Assembly: GCA_033439795.1 (NCBI GenBank)
Contig: JAUTDP010000002.1
Coordinates: 2,728,001-2,792,000, forward strand
DNA from: Sordaria brevicollis
Lineage: Eukaryota; Ascomycota; Sordariomycetes; Sordariales; Sordariaceae
Reading direction: 5' to 3'
DNA: 64,000 nt
Part shown: positions 23,114 through 34,443 of the stretch, one piece after another
Numbering within the stretch: position 1 is the stretch's first letter
How the letters are laid out: each line of letters opens with the position of its first letter
Notes under the pieces: model-generated
What the model saw: only the letters and a program-made list of their open reading frames with translations
Told to the model about the DNA's origin: nothing
Databases searched by the model: none
Position numbers and translations under genes: made by a program

Positions 23114-23549
23114 TAAGGCATGACAATGAAGGCCACTCGTCCTATGGCTGCGGGCTAGACAACCCTACCAATGGGATTTTAAAGCTTGAGTCGGTTGATG
23201 AAGAATTACCCGGTGACTGAAGGAGGCCAAATGATTTAAGGTGTTGAAGACGACGTAGGCAGTCATTGGGGTGCCGAAAATGGAGGTTGAAGCAGCCTAA
23301 GAGGCCGTAGGTGTTCAGAAACACCACGACATGGTTTGATTGCAAAGGATGGATAGTTGATCATTTGAAAGTGTAGCTTGTCGGAAGGGAAAAGAAAACG
23401 GATATGAAAAGTTCGCGAATGGTTGTTTTTGATTGTCACTTCGGAGTTGGACAGAGTTCGTTTGCCTTTCATATGTTCGTCATTATTAATAACCGTTAAA
23501 ATCATCCAAGTTTATATACAAAACCTTCTTCTATACCCCAAGTTTTCCT
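23114..23549. other. Convergent intergenic region
   Basis: 3' regions of the multicopper oxidase and the thiolase; no other feature is visible. Confidence 0.5.
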
Positions 23550-24809
23550 TTACTCCCTAACGAAAACACCGGCCATACCCATGCCAGTACCGACGCACAT
23601 GCTAACAACACCAACCTCACCACCCGTCCTTCCAAGACCGTGCAACAGCGTGCTGACCATTCTCGCACCAGTAGCACCAAGAGGGTGACCCAAAGCAATG
23701 GCACCACCATCGGGGTTAACCTTTCCATCCTTCCACGCCTCCTCAAGGCCCAACTCCCTCAAGCAGTAAATCGCCTGACTGGCAAAAGCCTCGTTGATCT
23801 CCCACCTATCCACATCCTTGTTCTCCAGTCCCAACTGCCCAAGCAACTTGGGAATAGCAACCGCCGGACCGATACCCATCTCATCCGGCTTGCAACCGAC
23901 CGTGTTGGCAGCAACAAACTTGCCAATAATTCTATCCCCCAAACCCAGCGCCGTTGCCGTGCTGCGCCTCATCAACAACGTCGCCGCCGCACCATCGCTG
24001 ACCTGCGACGAGTTACCAGCCGTGCTAGCGCCGTCGGGCTTAAACGCCGGCTTGAGCTTCGCCATCCCCTCCATGCTAGCCGTAGGCCTGATACCATCAT
24101 CCTCAGTCACAGTAACCGTCTGCGCCTCGCCCACCTTGTTCCCCTGCTTATCAACCTCCTGGAACTGCGTAGTCACGGGGACGATCTCCTCCTTGAAATT
24201 ACCCTTCTCGCGAGCGGCCGCGGCGAGCTGGTGGGACTTGACGGCGAAGGCATCCTGGTCTTCGCGGGAGACGCCGTACCTCGAGGCAACGTTCTCGGAT
24301 GTGAGACCCATGGGCATGACGCAATCCCTCGCGTCCTTAACGGGGGATTCTTTGAGGGCGGGCCAGTAAGAGGTAGGAATCGCGCGCGAGCCGTAGTTGC
24401 GCGTCATGGACTCCATGCCGGCGCCGATGCCGACGTCGATGGCCTCGGTGCGGATGGAGGCGGCCACGGAGGCGATGGCTTGAAGCGAGGAGGAGCAGGC
24501 GCGGTTGACGGTATACAACGAAGTGGTGGAGGGGAAACCGACGTGGTTCATGGCCATGCGGGCGGCCTTGGACCCGCCGAGCTCGGAGAGGACGACGCCG
24601 ACGGCGACGTCGTCGATCTTGGAAGGGTCGAGCTGGGGCACCTTGTCGAGGGTGGCGCGCAGGACGACCGAGAGGAGCTCTTCCGGGTAGGCATCCTTCA
24701 GGTGGCCCTTGTAGGAGCGGGTGATGGGGGTGCGGAGGGAGGAGAGGATGACGACGTCGGTGGGCGCCTTGGCGAGGACGGAGGAGAGGCCTTTTGGTAG
24801 GACGCCCAT
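23550..24809 (-). CDS. 3-ketoacyl-CoA thiolase (peroxisomal-type acetyl-CoA acyltransferase)
   Basis: An intronless frame of 419 residues. The enzyme cleaves 3-ketoacyl-CoA with CoA to release acetyl-CoA, the last step of beta-oxidation, and belongs to the thiolase superfamily. Visible residues are the acyl-accepting Cys105 in NRACSSSLQA, the NEAF motif, His375 in IALGHPLGATGAR and the proton-shuttling Cys405 in CVGTGMG. The segment around GMESMTRNYG and PMGLTSENVASRYGVSREDQDAFA matches the ACAA1/Pot1 peroxisomal branch better than mitochondrial acetoacetyl-CoA thiolase. No PTS1 tripeptide is present (it ends VRE), and I cannot find a PTS2 nonapeptide at the N terminus, which is unusual for this branch. 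The third position after NR is Ala, where Gln or Val is more usual. Confidence 0.92.
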   Translation of the reverse strand: MGVLPKGLSSVLAKAPTDVVILSSLRTPITRSYKGHLKDAYPEELLSVVLRATLDKVPQLDPSKIDDVAVGVVLSELGGSKAARMAMNHVGFPSTTSLYTVNRACSSSLQAIASVAASIRTEAIDVGIGAGMESMTRNYGSRAIPTSYWPALKESPVKDARDCVMPMGLTSENVASRYGVSREDQDAFAVKSHQLAAAAREKGNFKEEIVPVTTQFQEVDKQGNKVGEAQTVTVTEDDGIRPTASMEGMAKLKPAFKPDGASTAGNSSQVSDGAAATLLMRRSTATALGLGDRIIGKFVAANTVGCKPDEMGIGPAVAIPKLLGQLGLENKDVDRWEINEAFASQAIYCLRELGLEEAWKDGKVNPDGGAIALGHPLGATGARMVSTLLHGLGRTGGEVGVVSMCVGTGMGMAGVFVRE

Positions 24810-25968
24810 TGTGATGGTTTGGTCTGAAGTTGGATTAGGTGACTGTTGTTTGGTTCTTGGGAGACCGGGCTGCTGTCGTGTGCGGTCCTAATAAAGAACA
24901 CCGGCTAAGTAGTATAGAGTTGCCACCGAAGACAGATAATGAAGCAAGAATGAGGGTATCACGAAACAATACTGGGCAAGGCAACAAGAAAGATCACAAA
25001 AGTAGAACAAGAAGAAGAGAAGAAGATTTCTAACAGCCTAGAAAGACGACGACGGATGCTTTAGGATAAATGGAAATGGAAGAACCGAGCACCCGAACAC
25101 CGCCGGATTGGACACAACGACGGTTCCGATCGGACAGCGACACCGTCGCCCGCCAGCCCGCCCGTCGCAACAACCGGAGCGCGGTGGGATGGAGGAGTTT
25201 GTCACCAACCCTCGTGGTCCTCTTACAACGCCGGGTTCCAAGGTCGGGAATGGAGAAATCATGGGGAAAATGGGGAATCCCAGTGGAGATGAGACCGCCC
25301 GGCAGTGGGGTCAAGGGGACCTTGGGGGCGACGGGGTTAAGAAGCGGCAATGTAACTCGGCACCAGTGAGCTCTATGAGCCTGGGGTGGAAGATCGATAG
25401 TCCCACTTTTCGCCTCCTCGAGATCTTAAAAGTCTTCCGTGTACCGAATATCACATGCAACGACCACACAGCAACATCGAAGAGACGGGAGTGGGAAATT
25501 CAAAGAGTTAGAAGAAAAGGGTTAGGTGTCAGTCAGCCCTACGAACAAAAAAGCTTTGATAAGCCGGGATACAGTGATGTCAACAGAGAACCAGGGGTGC
25601 AGCCACGCGAGATGGGACGATGAGTAGCAATGATTTTGTGAGCCAGAGGAGTACACCCTCGTCCAGCAATGACTGATTGTACAAATGCATACGCTCTCGT
25701 TCGCTCCGTTGGCGACCTTATCATTCATATCGACCAAGATACAACAACATGGCCGTCTTCTTCTTTCTCTTTCCTTTCCTAGCAAATGCCCCATTTCTGT
25801 GCAATGATTAGCAAGAAAAGCAATGCTCCAATTCGCAAGCACCACAATGCTTCCCAGTCGTTCTTCAACCCGTCATCATGCAAAGCCATTGACACAACGT
25901 CAGCCATTGTTCCCCTTCTCAACCATCATGTGTTGCAGCACAATTCAAAACAAGCCAAAACCTCACAC
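24810..25968. other. Intergenic region
   Basis: The thiolase promoter lies at the left and the 3' untranslated region of the coiled-coil gene at the right. No other gene is supported. Confidence 0.5.
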
Positions 25969-27744
25969 CTAAGCGTCCTGGCTGTATTGAATTCCCAATC
26001 CAACCTTAGGATCGCGCAAGCCCCCAACAGTCCTCAGCTTCTTTGTCGGGCTCAGCCTATCCCGCAGCGAGAACTCCTCTATAGGGTCACCACCGTGTCC
26101 AGCAAACTTGCGCTTCTCGCCGCTCGACGACACCCCGCTCTTATTGAGTCCGCCGAAAAGCTTCGCCTGCAACTTCGCAGTCTTATCCGCCGGCGCGGGC
26201 GTGCCGTTCCGCGAGTGCTCAACCGAGCTAGCCACCTCAAAGCTCTCACGCGGGTCTCGACGGAGCATCTGCGTCGCGGCTTGGCTGGCCTGGCTCTCAA
26301 AGGCCTCCTCTTCCTCCTCGTTGGCTGTGTCTCGTTGCGTATGGCCTAACTGCTGCTGTGAGCTGCGCGAGGCAAAGGATGCGGCTGCTACCGACTGGAG
26401 AGCCTGACGGGCAAGCTCCTCGTTGTCTTCGGCCGAGATCGTGCTTTCCCGGCTTCGGCGTCGGTCTCGAGTCGCGGAACGAACAGGTGTCTCTGGCATG
26501 TAGCGGTTGTGACGGTACGGGGGCTCGGTTTGGGGGACCAGATCGACGGATGGGAGAAGGCCGCCCGTCTCACCACGTAGACGTTGTGTAGGAGTGGTGG
26601 GAAGTGACGACATGGACTGAACATTTCGCTTGTGAGATACTCCCCGAGGAGTGGACGGCGCGCTGGTGTTTTCCTGGTCGATGGCTTGAAGAAGCATGGT
26701 GAAGTTTCCTTTGCTGTGGTCCTTATCGGCACGGGCCTGAGCTTCACGGTAGACGGCTGTTCGAGGTGTTGGCCGCGGCGGAGTGTGGTGTTGCGGTTGG
26801 GAAGGCGCGGTAACCGCGACTGTCTGTCTTCCTACTGTCGCGCTATGGAACATGCCTCCGGGACTGCACAGAATCTGAAAGTGTTCACGGTTCTCGCGAA
26901 TCCGGTTTAGGAGAAGCTCCCGTTCATCACAAAGACTGATGTTCTCATCCTCCTTTTGTTGTATGATCTTCTTCGCAGCCTTCAATTTCCGGTTAAGGAG
27001 CTCCACCTCTTCCACCTTTTGATCGTACAATGCCTTCAGCTGCATGAACTTTGCCTGCTGGGTTTCCGAAGCAGCGTCGAGATCGCGTCGTGCCTGTCGT
27101 GTGTGTTCGGCTACTCTCAGAGCTTCAACCTCCCTGCGGGTCATCTCGTGTTCGACAGCCGCTCGCTTCATATCTTCGTCGGCCTGGAGGCTGAGCAGGT
27201 TGTATTGCAATTTGTGGTGGGCGGTCTCCATCTTCAGCTTGGCGTTCTCCGCGATGCACGCCTGCAACATGCTGCGAAGCTTGTCAATAGACGCGTCGGC
27301 AATCTCTTGCGACGCGGGTGGGTTGAACTCCAGAGCAGCATTGGCGTCCCTTTTGTTCCCAAAGATTCCAGTTGTCGCGGGAGGGGAAAAGTACCCAGAC
27401 CGCTGTGAGCTTGCAAATGCTAACGCGTTGGCCGCCCCCGCCCCTGCGGCATTGGGCATCTGGGAAGAAGGTGGGGGAGTCACAGACGAGGGAATGATGG
27501 TATCGGCAGCACCCTCTTCGCTGACTTCCAACCTGAAATCCGAAGCACCGTTATCGACTTCATCTGGCGTGTTTGCGGCCTGGGTGGAAGGTATTGTTTC
27601 TGGTGATGATGGATCACGCATGTCGTCGTCCTCTGATACGAGTGCAGGATCCTGGATGAGGCCGAAACGACCGTCGTTAGACATGTTGTCTACCAGCAGC
27701 TGTGCCGGCTGTATTTGCGAGTCCTCTGTATCGGTGGTAGACAT
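25969..27744 (-). CDS. Coiled-coil protein with basic, Ser/Thr-Pro-rich C terminus
   Basis: One intronless frame, 591 residues. Residues 1-145 are acidic and disordered. About 148-290 is a long coiled coil (heptad-rich Leu/Ala/Glu/Lys around KLRSMLQACIAENAKLKME and QKVEEVELLNRKLKAAKKI). The remainder is low complexity with many SP/TP sites (TPRTA, STPRG, TTPTQR, ETPVR), an EEEEE run, and a basic end with SPTKKLR and GLRDPKVGLG. I do not recognise the family. The pattern of acidic N terminus, coiled coil and CDK-type sites would fit a nuclear or spindle-associated scaffold, but that is inference from composition only. Confidence 0.7.
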   Translation of the reverse strand: MSTTDTEDSQIQPAQLLVDNMSNDGRFGLIQDPALVSEDDDMRDPSSPETIPSTQAANTPDEVDNGASDFRLEVSEEGAADTIIPSSVTPPPSSQMPNAAGAGAANALAFASSQRSGYFSPPATTGIFGNKRDANAALEFNPPASQEIADASIDKLRSMLQACIAENAKLKMETAHHKLQYNLLSLQADEDMKRAAVEHEMTRREVEALRVAEHTRQARRDLDAASETQQAKFMQLKALYDQKVEEVELLNRKLKAAKKIIQQKEDENISLCDERELLLNRIRENREHFQILCSPGGMFHSATVGRQTVAVTAPSQPQHHTPPRPTPRTAVYREAQARADKDHSKGNFTMLLQAIDQENTSAPSTPRGVSHKRNVQSMSSLPTTPTQRLRGETGGLLPSVDLVPQTEPPYRHNRYMPETPVRSATRDRRRSRESTISAEDNEELARQALQSVAAASFASRSSQQQLGHTQRDTANEEEEEAFESQASQAATQMLRRDPRESFEVASSVEHSRNGTPAPADKTAKLQAKLFGGLNKSGVSSSGEKRKFAGHGGDPIEEFSLRDRLSPTKKLRTVGGLRDPKVGLGIQYSQDA

Positions 27745-29124
27745 GGTCGCGGTAGGCTGTCCACTATCTGGTTCGGCGCGTAGGGATCTGGATCTCGATT
27801 ACCCTCGGATTGGGATCGTCGTCAGGCTGGTCGCGCTGTGATCCTGAATGGTGTCGGATTACTCGACGCAATTGCCCGCAGTGGTGATTGGCTTGCTTTG
27901 TTCGGATTACGCGTCGGCCCAGCAAAAACTTAGATGTTGCTCGTTAAAAATATGCCGTAGGACTCGTAGGCAGCAAGCTCTCAAGGCGGCGGTGCCGACA
28001 CGACCTCGGGTGATGCGAGAGGAGGAGGGACCACGGGATTGAAGAGCGAGGAGTCGAGCAAACAAAAACGTAACTTCATCAATCTGGAACTGGTGTGTGT
28101 ATCAGCAGCTACGCGTATCGAGGGAGCCTTTGTGTTGATTGCGGCAGATGCGTGATGATGTGTGGGAATTGGATTGGGAATTCGAAGGATGAACTGGTAG
28201 AACTGGATGCGATATGGGTGGGGAAGCGGGAGATTGCTGTCCAGTGGTGGCCCGTTGACTGCCCGCCCGTTGTTGTTGTGAACATCAGCGCGGGCAGCCC
28301 AGAGCCAGCTGAGCGGCACAGAATGGCAGGCTGTTGCTGTGCTCCAGCAGCTTGTTGCTCAGGACCTGGACCTTCCAGGAGCACAAGTCCGCGAGCCCAT
28401 GTGGCCCGTTCACGCTAGAAGCACACGCAGCCTTTTATCGCCAAGTCCTACCGCCTGGCCGTTTAGGATGCCAAGCCTTCCAGCTCGACACGGGTGCGGG
28501 GAACGTCAACTCCAACAAAATGGTCCGTGCTGAATATCACGACGCCTCAAGCATCGAGTTCACCATCGACATCAGAGTTTCACTTGACACTTGAAAGTAT
28601 AGATGTCTATTACGCATACGGCCCTATGAAAAGCTCCCACGGAAAAGTGGAAGCAAACTCAAAGTTCGAATCATTCCTTCAGCGATACCACCCATATATG
28701 TGATTGGCCGTATCTACTGTGATCACGGTAGTTGCATCCATCCAGTTGCTGCTTGGGACCTTCGACTTCGAACCCCAAATGCCCAACCAGCAGCCTAAAC
28801 ACTCAAATCCAGCTAACGCCATGCCCCTGGTATCATGCTCCTTTCCTCCCCTCTGACCTTGGTCCCATGGTATGCTTCCAGTTCATCACCTGTGAACCCT
28901 CCGATGCCTCGATGGATAAATTTGAGGTTTCCCGCTTGGGTCCTCTACCCGTTCCAAGCCGCGGGCTTGAAGATTGATTTTACCTCCAATCAACCTCAGT
29001 TAATGGAACGAATACGCTCATATCAAATCATCTTCCAGTTAAAACACAGATACCAAAGAAAGAGGCCAGCATTTTTGCGCGCCCAACAACTCTTCGTCCT
29101 CATGCTCATGTTCCACCCCCTTGC
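27745..29124. other. Intergenic region
   Basis: Contains the promoter of the coiled-coil gene (left) and the 3' region of the GTPase gene (right). I see nothing else that can be supported. Confidence 0.5.
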
Positions 29125-32100
29125 TCAGTCCGAGTCGGAATCCTCTTCCTTGACCTCATCGTCGTCCTCCTCCTTCTTGATCACCAGCTTATCATCCTCT
29201 GCTTGAGCATCCAAATACCAATCGATGGTATCCTCCTGACACATATCCCCCATCTCGTCATCATTATCATCTTCTTTCAAATCCCCCATGCTAAAGCTTG
29301 TCGGAATTTCACTCTGCTTCAACCAATTTGTCCTCGTCTCCTGCTTTTGATCTGCGCCATCAGCGTCGGTCATAGGAATGTCATCCGTATCACGATCCCA
29401 TCTAGAGAACCAGTTATAAAGCACCGTCCTGATCTTTGACTGTAATTCCGCCTTCTGACTCCTCAGCTCTTCCGAGCCGCCGAGGCCATCTTCCTCCTCG
29501 CCCTCCGAGTCGCCCATGATACTATCGCTATCACCCTCTTTCTTCTCATATTGAACAATTTTGTCCATGATGAGGTTAACCTGCTCCCTCAACTTCCCCA
29601 GGGCTATCATTGAAATGGCGTCCAATTTATTGGGAAACTTGTTGATTTCGTCCACCACTTCCTTTCTCATCTTGTTCACTGCATCCTTATAAATCTTGTC
29701 CGCCTTGGTTTCTGCATGTTTGATGAGGATTTGGTGGCGAATCTTCAAGCTGCCCTTTCCCTTGATCTTTGGGCTAGCCGCCTTTTTAAACGTTAACTTC
29801 CACTTGTCCTTCATGTCCGCAGCTAACTCCTTGTGCAGACCATCCGTGTTCACCGCCAAATCATCAAGGGCTTTCCCAACCAGGTCCTTCATTTCTTCCT
29901 TGATAGATTTTAGAGCCGAAGTCTTGGTGACCAAGTAAGTTTTCTGGCGCGGGAAATTTTTCTTGAGAATACCAATGATAAGATCGACACGTCGATCCCA
30001 CCGGGAATCAATCGCAGCGCGAGCAGGCGCCTCAAGGCCGGGCAATTTTTTGTGAAGAGACGAAACCCACTGCGAGACAATCTGGTGCTTGAAGGTGTTG
30101 GCAAGGCCGTCCATCCAGTCGTACATGACACGTTGGCCCTTTGACCGGCTGAGGAAGCAGCCGCCGCCGGCTTTGATGATGCCGAGGAAGGTGCCGTAGG
30201 CAAGTTTTGCGTGCGGATTGGGGCCTTCAGGATCTTTATATATCCATTTGTTGACCTGGTCAATACATTTCTCGGCGCAGGTATCCAGGGCTTGATTGGT
30301 GTTCTTAAGGGGATTGCAGTCGGCGACACTTTTGTTAAGATCGGCCCCAAATGTTCTGAGTTTCTGTACGAAAAAAAGGGCAGCAAGTTAGTTCGTTTCT
30401 GCAACACACAGTGACTCCACAGCCCATCAATTAACTCACCGTCTCCAGAAGTTTGTATTCGGAGTTGAGAAACATTTCCTGCAGTTCTTCTGGCGTCATG
30501 TTCATCTTGATTTTCTCGCACTCTTCATCGGACCACGTCTGCAGGTTATGATAGAGGACAACGAGTCTGTGAAGGAGTGCTTTCATATGGCGCTCCCTCT
30601 GTGGAATCGTGGCCTCGTACAGCCAGCTTTTGAGCGCTGGGATACCTGTGTAGGCCTCGTCTGGGAATCCCTCGAGAATGGTGCCTGGCATCGCATCATC
30701 ATTGTCATCATCCCCGGTCCTTTTCTGGAGCGGCCAATATGCCTTGACGCTAACCGGGAAAATCTTGGGCGGACAAAAAGGGACATTCGCGCCCGGGCAG
30801 TTCTTGATGAAGACTGCATGGCGCCCCTTGAGGTAGCGGTTGATTCCTTGTGCTAAAATCGAGGTGCGATGTTGAACCGCGGCAAAGATTTGGCCCCAGT
30901 GAAACCTTTTCCTTTGGCGTTTGAGGTCGAGGATGGCCTTCTGATGGTTTCGTTTCTTAGTGTTCATCTCTACCAGCTGAGCATGCAGCATTTGTTTTTT
31001 CTTCGCGCTGATGTTCCTCGAGCGTGCATCGTCGCAAAGCTTTCTCAATCGAGGTCGTAGTTTATTCAAGGCAGCGCTTTCGTGCGTGAATCTCTTTCCC
31101 AAGTCTTTCATCATTTTGATGTCATCCAGTCTCTTCTGGTTCCGCGCTGTCGTCTCCCAGTCGATGCCGTCGTCGGCCTTGGACAACACAATACAAAACC
31201 CACGATCATCTAGTTTTCCGCTCATCCGCATGGTTATCTCTTGGTTTTCCGTCATAAGGTCGACGGCTGTTTTTTCGTCGGCCGCTCGAACGGAGGGCGA
31301 GACAACAATAGTGACGGCGAGTTTATTATAAAACTTCCTTGCCACGGCCGCTCGAGTTTCGACAACCTCTCCGAGACCCGGTAGGTCAACAAGTACGATG
31401 CCACCCCGAAGAATGTCCGATTTGACCCAAACTTTGACGTGATCAATCAACGGCCAGACAGCCATATCTCTGGTCTCATGACCAGCCTTTCCTGATATGG
31501 TCGTGGTTGTGGCATCCAAGTATGGCTTGATCGCTGGCGCAAACGTTGCAAGGTCGGGTGAATTTATCTTTTTGACGGTATTTAGAAGCTTCACTGCTGG
31601 GTCACTTTTTGTGAGCAGATCCTGCGTCGACATCCCCTCCAACTCAGTCAAACTGTAACCCCAAACAGGTTCAATCTTCTCGGCAGTCGCTTTTATTCTT
31701 TCGACAACCTCACCGAGGTCGTTGTCGTCATCATCTTCGAGCTCTCCTGTCCGTTTCAGCTCCTCCAGTTGGTCCCGCCGCTTGATGTCTTCGAAGAATC
31801 TGTTGAGCTCCTGTTTGACCTCCATACCCTTGCGAAACGTGACCTCCGCACGGAAGGCCTTTTTCGGATCTTCGCAATGGTTATAACCGACCTGGCAGAT
31901 TGCAGCAGTCGCGACTAGTGCGTCATTGGGGGGCAGCAAGTCCTTGAAGCCGAGAAGAGCATTGAGCAGAGAAGTTTTCCCAGCACCAGTCTTTCCTTGC
32001 ACGCCGACAAGGATTTCGAATTGGTCGTGCTCTTTCTTGATTTCCACTTCATTCTGGTCAGCCTTACTTGTACAGTTCGTGTGTGACTTGTGGCCCGAGC

Positions 32101-32342
32101 TACTCACCTGCGTCTTTGATCCACTGGGCAAGTTTCTCCCTCCCAAATGCCTCCGTATCCGCCTCATCGTCTTCATTATCGCCACTCTCTTCGACTGCGT
32201 GCTCAATAAGTTGAGCGAGCTCCGAAGAAAACTTGAGACCGGCATCCAAACTGTCCTCGAGCATGGGCACGCGGACTTGTGGCGGGAGAACATCCAGTGC
32301 GTCGATTCTGCCGTTCGGATTCGTGTGATCAGTTGATTTCAT
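29125..32342 (-). CDS. Large dynamin-superfamily GTPase, nuclear SLIP-GC-like
   Basis: Three exons, 32342-32108, 32046-30440 and 30363-29125, give about 1026 residues. The second intron is clear (GTGAGT...CTAAC...TACAG, phase 0). The first is GTGAGT...CTGAC...GAAG; its acceptor could instead lie a few codons downstream. GTPase motifs are G1 GKTGAGKT at residues 96-103, G3 DLPGLG at 299-304 and G4 SKAD at 367-370. A long helical region follows, and the C terminus is strongly acidic (KEEDDDEVKEEDSDSD). Domain order and motif spelling resemble vertebrate SLIP-GC (NUGGC), a nuclear GTPase related to dynamins that restrains DNA breaks in B cells. Fungal relatives exist but their role is unknown to me. 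No membrane segment is seen. The GTPase assignment is firm; the functional analogy is only suggestive. Confidence 0.85.
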
Positions 32343-34095
32343 GTCGGCTATGTTGTCGTTGGTCAATGATGGATGCTGAGTTGATTGAGAACATGGGTCA
32401 GGAGATGATAGATAGAATTGGATCCGCTCCTTGAATCACTGTCTCGGAGGGGTCGAATGCTGAAAGATGAATGAAACAAGGATTGTATCGTAAAGTTGAA
32501 TGAGAGACAAGGTTGATGAAAGGGAGAAAGAGGCTACGTTAAGAGGCGTATAACTCGCCGGATGAGTGGTTGGTGGTGACCTGTCTTGGGAATGACAAGA
32601 ACTGCGTGAGAGGATGGAGGATTGGGGAGAGAGGATTGGAGAGAGGAGGATTGGGGAGAGGAGGATTGGGGAGAGGAGGAGCCAAGATATATCTCGCGGA
32701 ATCTGGAGTCAGTCTTCGGTCGCTACAAACATATGGTGGATGAGATGACCGCCCAGGGTGCCCAACCTCGTCGTTGAAGATTAGGTAGAACGACGAAGAC
32801 CAGACGAAGGGCCGGCAGAAGATATCGGGGGGTGTTTGATGCCGTCCGATGTAGCTTGAGCATGTGTACCAATATGGTCTCCGCGGGCCGCCATACTAGA
32901 GTGAAGTCACTGCCTTCTATATCGGGTAACCCTCAGAACACAGTATCATCATCGTGCCGGCCGTGTGCAATGGTCTCACCAGGCCCAGAGGCGCAACCCA
33001 TCTTCTTCCCCATTATCCAGCAGTGGCGAGTTGATGCCGAACTGGGATGGTGCCGTAAAGACCACGGGATGGAATGGCAGCTATGGTGGGTGGTCATCGT
33101 AAGGGGGCACAAGACGGCAGTTCGGGGACGGAGGGCAGTGGCAGACCCGTAGGAGACTTCGAAGACCGGACAAAAGGCTGAGCGTTTACTCTGGGGAATA
33201 AGCGGTGTACGGCGGAGAATCTAGAGGTAGGATAGCGTCGTCAGCGACAAACATAACTCTCGGGCTGTTCAGATGGAATGCCCCATCTTACACAGTACTC
33301 GTCCATCGGTGGCTTGGCCTGCAACACTCCGTACCCGTCGAGTATTCTGACATGCGGTTGATAGATCAACGCTAGCGCAAACTCTGGAATACGGCTGACG
33401 ACTGCGTGCCGAAGGGATGCTCTGCGATGACCGGTTGATGGAGCAGGCAACTGGAAAATTTCTGTTGCTGCTGTCCGTTGTAGGCGTGGGCGCCTCCTTC
33501 CTTCCAAAGGAAACGACCTTCATGCCCCTCCCAGCAATCCGCCCATCGCACCTTCCCTCCCAGATTTCACTCGACACCCGACACTGACCAACACATGAGC
33601 ACCAACAAAATTTCACACGAAAGCGAGTCTCAAATTGTTAGGATGAATCCAATATCATTACGTACTGGATAAAATACAAATCATCCCCCCACTGCTTCGC
33701 CCGTTGTCGCCGCAGCTTGGCTTTGGACGCAAAAAATAACAAATGGGCCACACCTCCTCCGTCTGACCGCCGCCTGCCCGATAACCTTCAATCCCAATGT
33801 AAAAATGTGTCGAAAAAGAGGCGTAGCCCAAGAACAAGATGTAATCCAAAAACAAAGTCGCATAAACCGACCCCCCCTTTGAGTCGTTGAAGTGAAGTGA
33901 AGTAAAGTATCCGCCGGGTATCAAAATCAAAGAGTCGTTCGTTGTGTCGTCGTAAAAATGGTTGTACAGTCCCCGTTTGGTTTTTGGGGACGAAAGGTGA
34001 TGGGATATCGTCAAGCCAAAGTGGCTAATGGACGATGGGCAGTGCCATCGGTTCCGTGTTTCGGTCCGTTGTGCTCGGAAGGAGTGAGTGCGAGT
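32343..34095. other. Intergenic region with minisatellite
   Basis: Upstream region of the GTPase gene and probable 3' untranslated region of the small Cys-rich gene on the minus strand. No other coding region is supported. Confidence 0.5.
32611..32690. repeat. GAGGATTGGGGAGA minisatellite
   Basis: Four to five tandem units of about 14-17 bases related to GAGGATTGGGGAGAG, about 300 bp upstream of the GTPase start codon. It is purine-biased on the plus strand. Confidence 0.75.
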
Positions 34096-34224
34096 TTAAA
34101 CGCAGGAAGAGCACTGGTGGTGGGCACAGTGGCAGCAAGAGTTGCTGATGACGAGCATGGTCTTGCACTGGCAGCAGCGAGGAGCCATGGAGGGAAGGAG
34201 GACGACGGGAGTCTTGACTTCCAT
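34096..34224 (-). CDS. 42-residue Cys-rich zinc-ribbon-like peptide
   Basis: A short frame of 42 codons. It begins MEVKTPVVLLPSMAPRC and carries CCQC, nine residues, CCHCAHHQC and a final SSCV. The spacing of C-x-C, C-x-C-x2-H and C-x2-C looks like a small zinc-binding fold, and eight Cys among the last 27 residues is unlikely by chance. The second Met (residue 13) could also be the start. On the minus strand a TATATAT element lies at 34443-34437. A good intron (donor GTAAGT at 34289, acceptor CTCTAG ending 34227) ends two bases before the ATG, so the leader is probably spliced. I do not recognise a named family. It is distinct from the copper metallothionein in having His and Ile/Val/Leu residues. 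Confidence 0.65.
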   Translation of the reverse strand: MEVKTPVVLLPSMAPRCCQCKTMLVISNSCCHCAHHQCSSCV

Positions 34225-34226
34225 TT

Positions 34227-34289
34227 CTAGAGAGTAAGGTGTAAGTGACTGTGTCTCACGCTGTCATGTACAGGCTTGGATTAACTTAC
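34227..34289 (-). other. Probable 5'UTR intron of the Cys-rich peptide gene
   Basis: 63 bp, GTAAGT donor and CTCTAG acceptor on the minus strand. No strong CTAAC branch site is visible, so this is a moderate call. Confidence 0.5.
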
Positions 34290-34436
34290 TGAGTGTGAAG
34301 GAAGGTATAGTTTGGTTGGGTTGTAGTGAAGTTCTGTTTGTAGTAGTAGTACCAGGCGGCTCGGTTGATGAAGAGAGAAAGGTGCTTGAGAACAAAGAGG
34401 TCCAGTTCAAGGCACAATGGAGGTGGTGGGAAAGGG

Positions 34437-34443
34437 ATATATA
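34437..34443 (-). promoter_or_regulatory. TATA box of the Cys-rich peptide gene
   Basis: TATATAT on the minus strand about 150 bp before the proposed 5'UTR intron. Confidence 0.45.

Noticed and set aside
23640..24800. 386-residue open frame antisense to the thiolase
   Set aside because: It is the complement of a GC-biased, highly expressed coding frame and shows only Arg/His/Gly-rich shadow composition without motifs.
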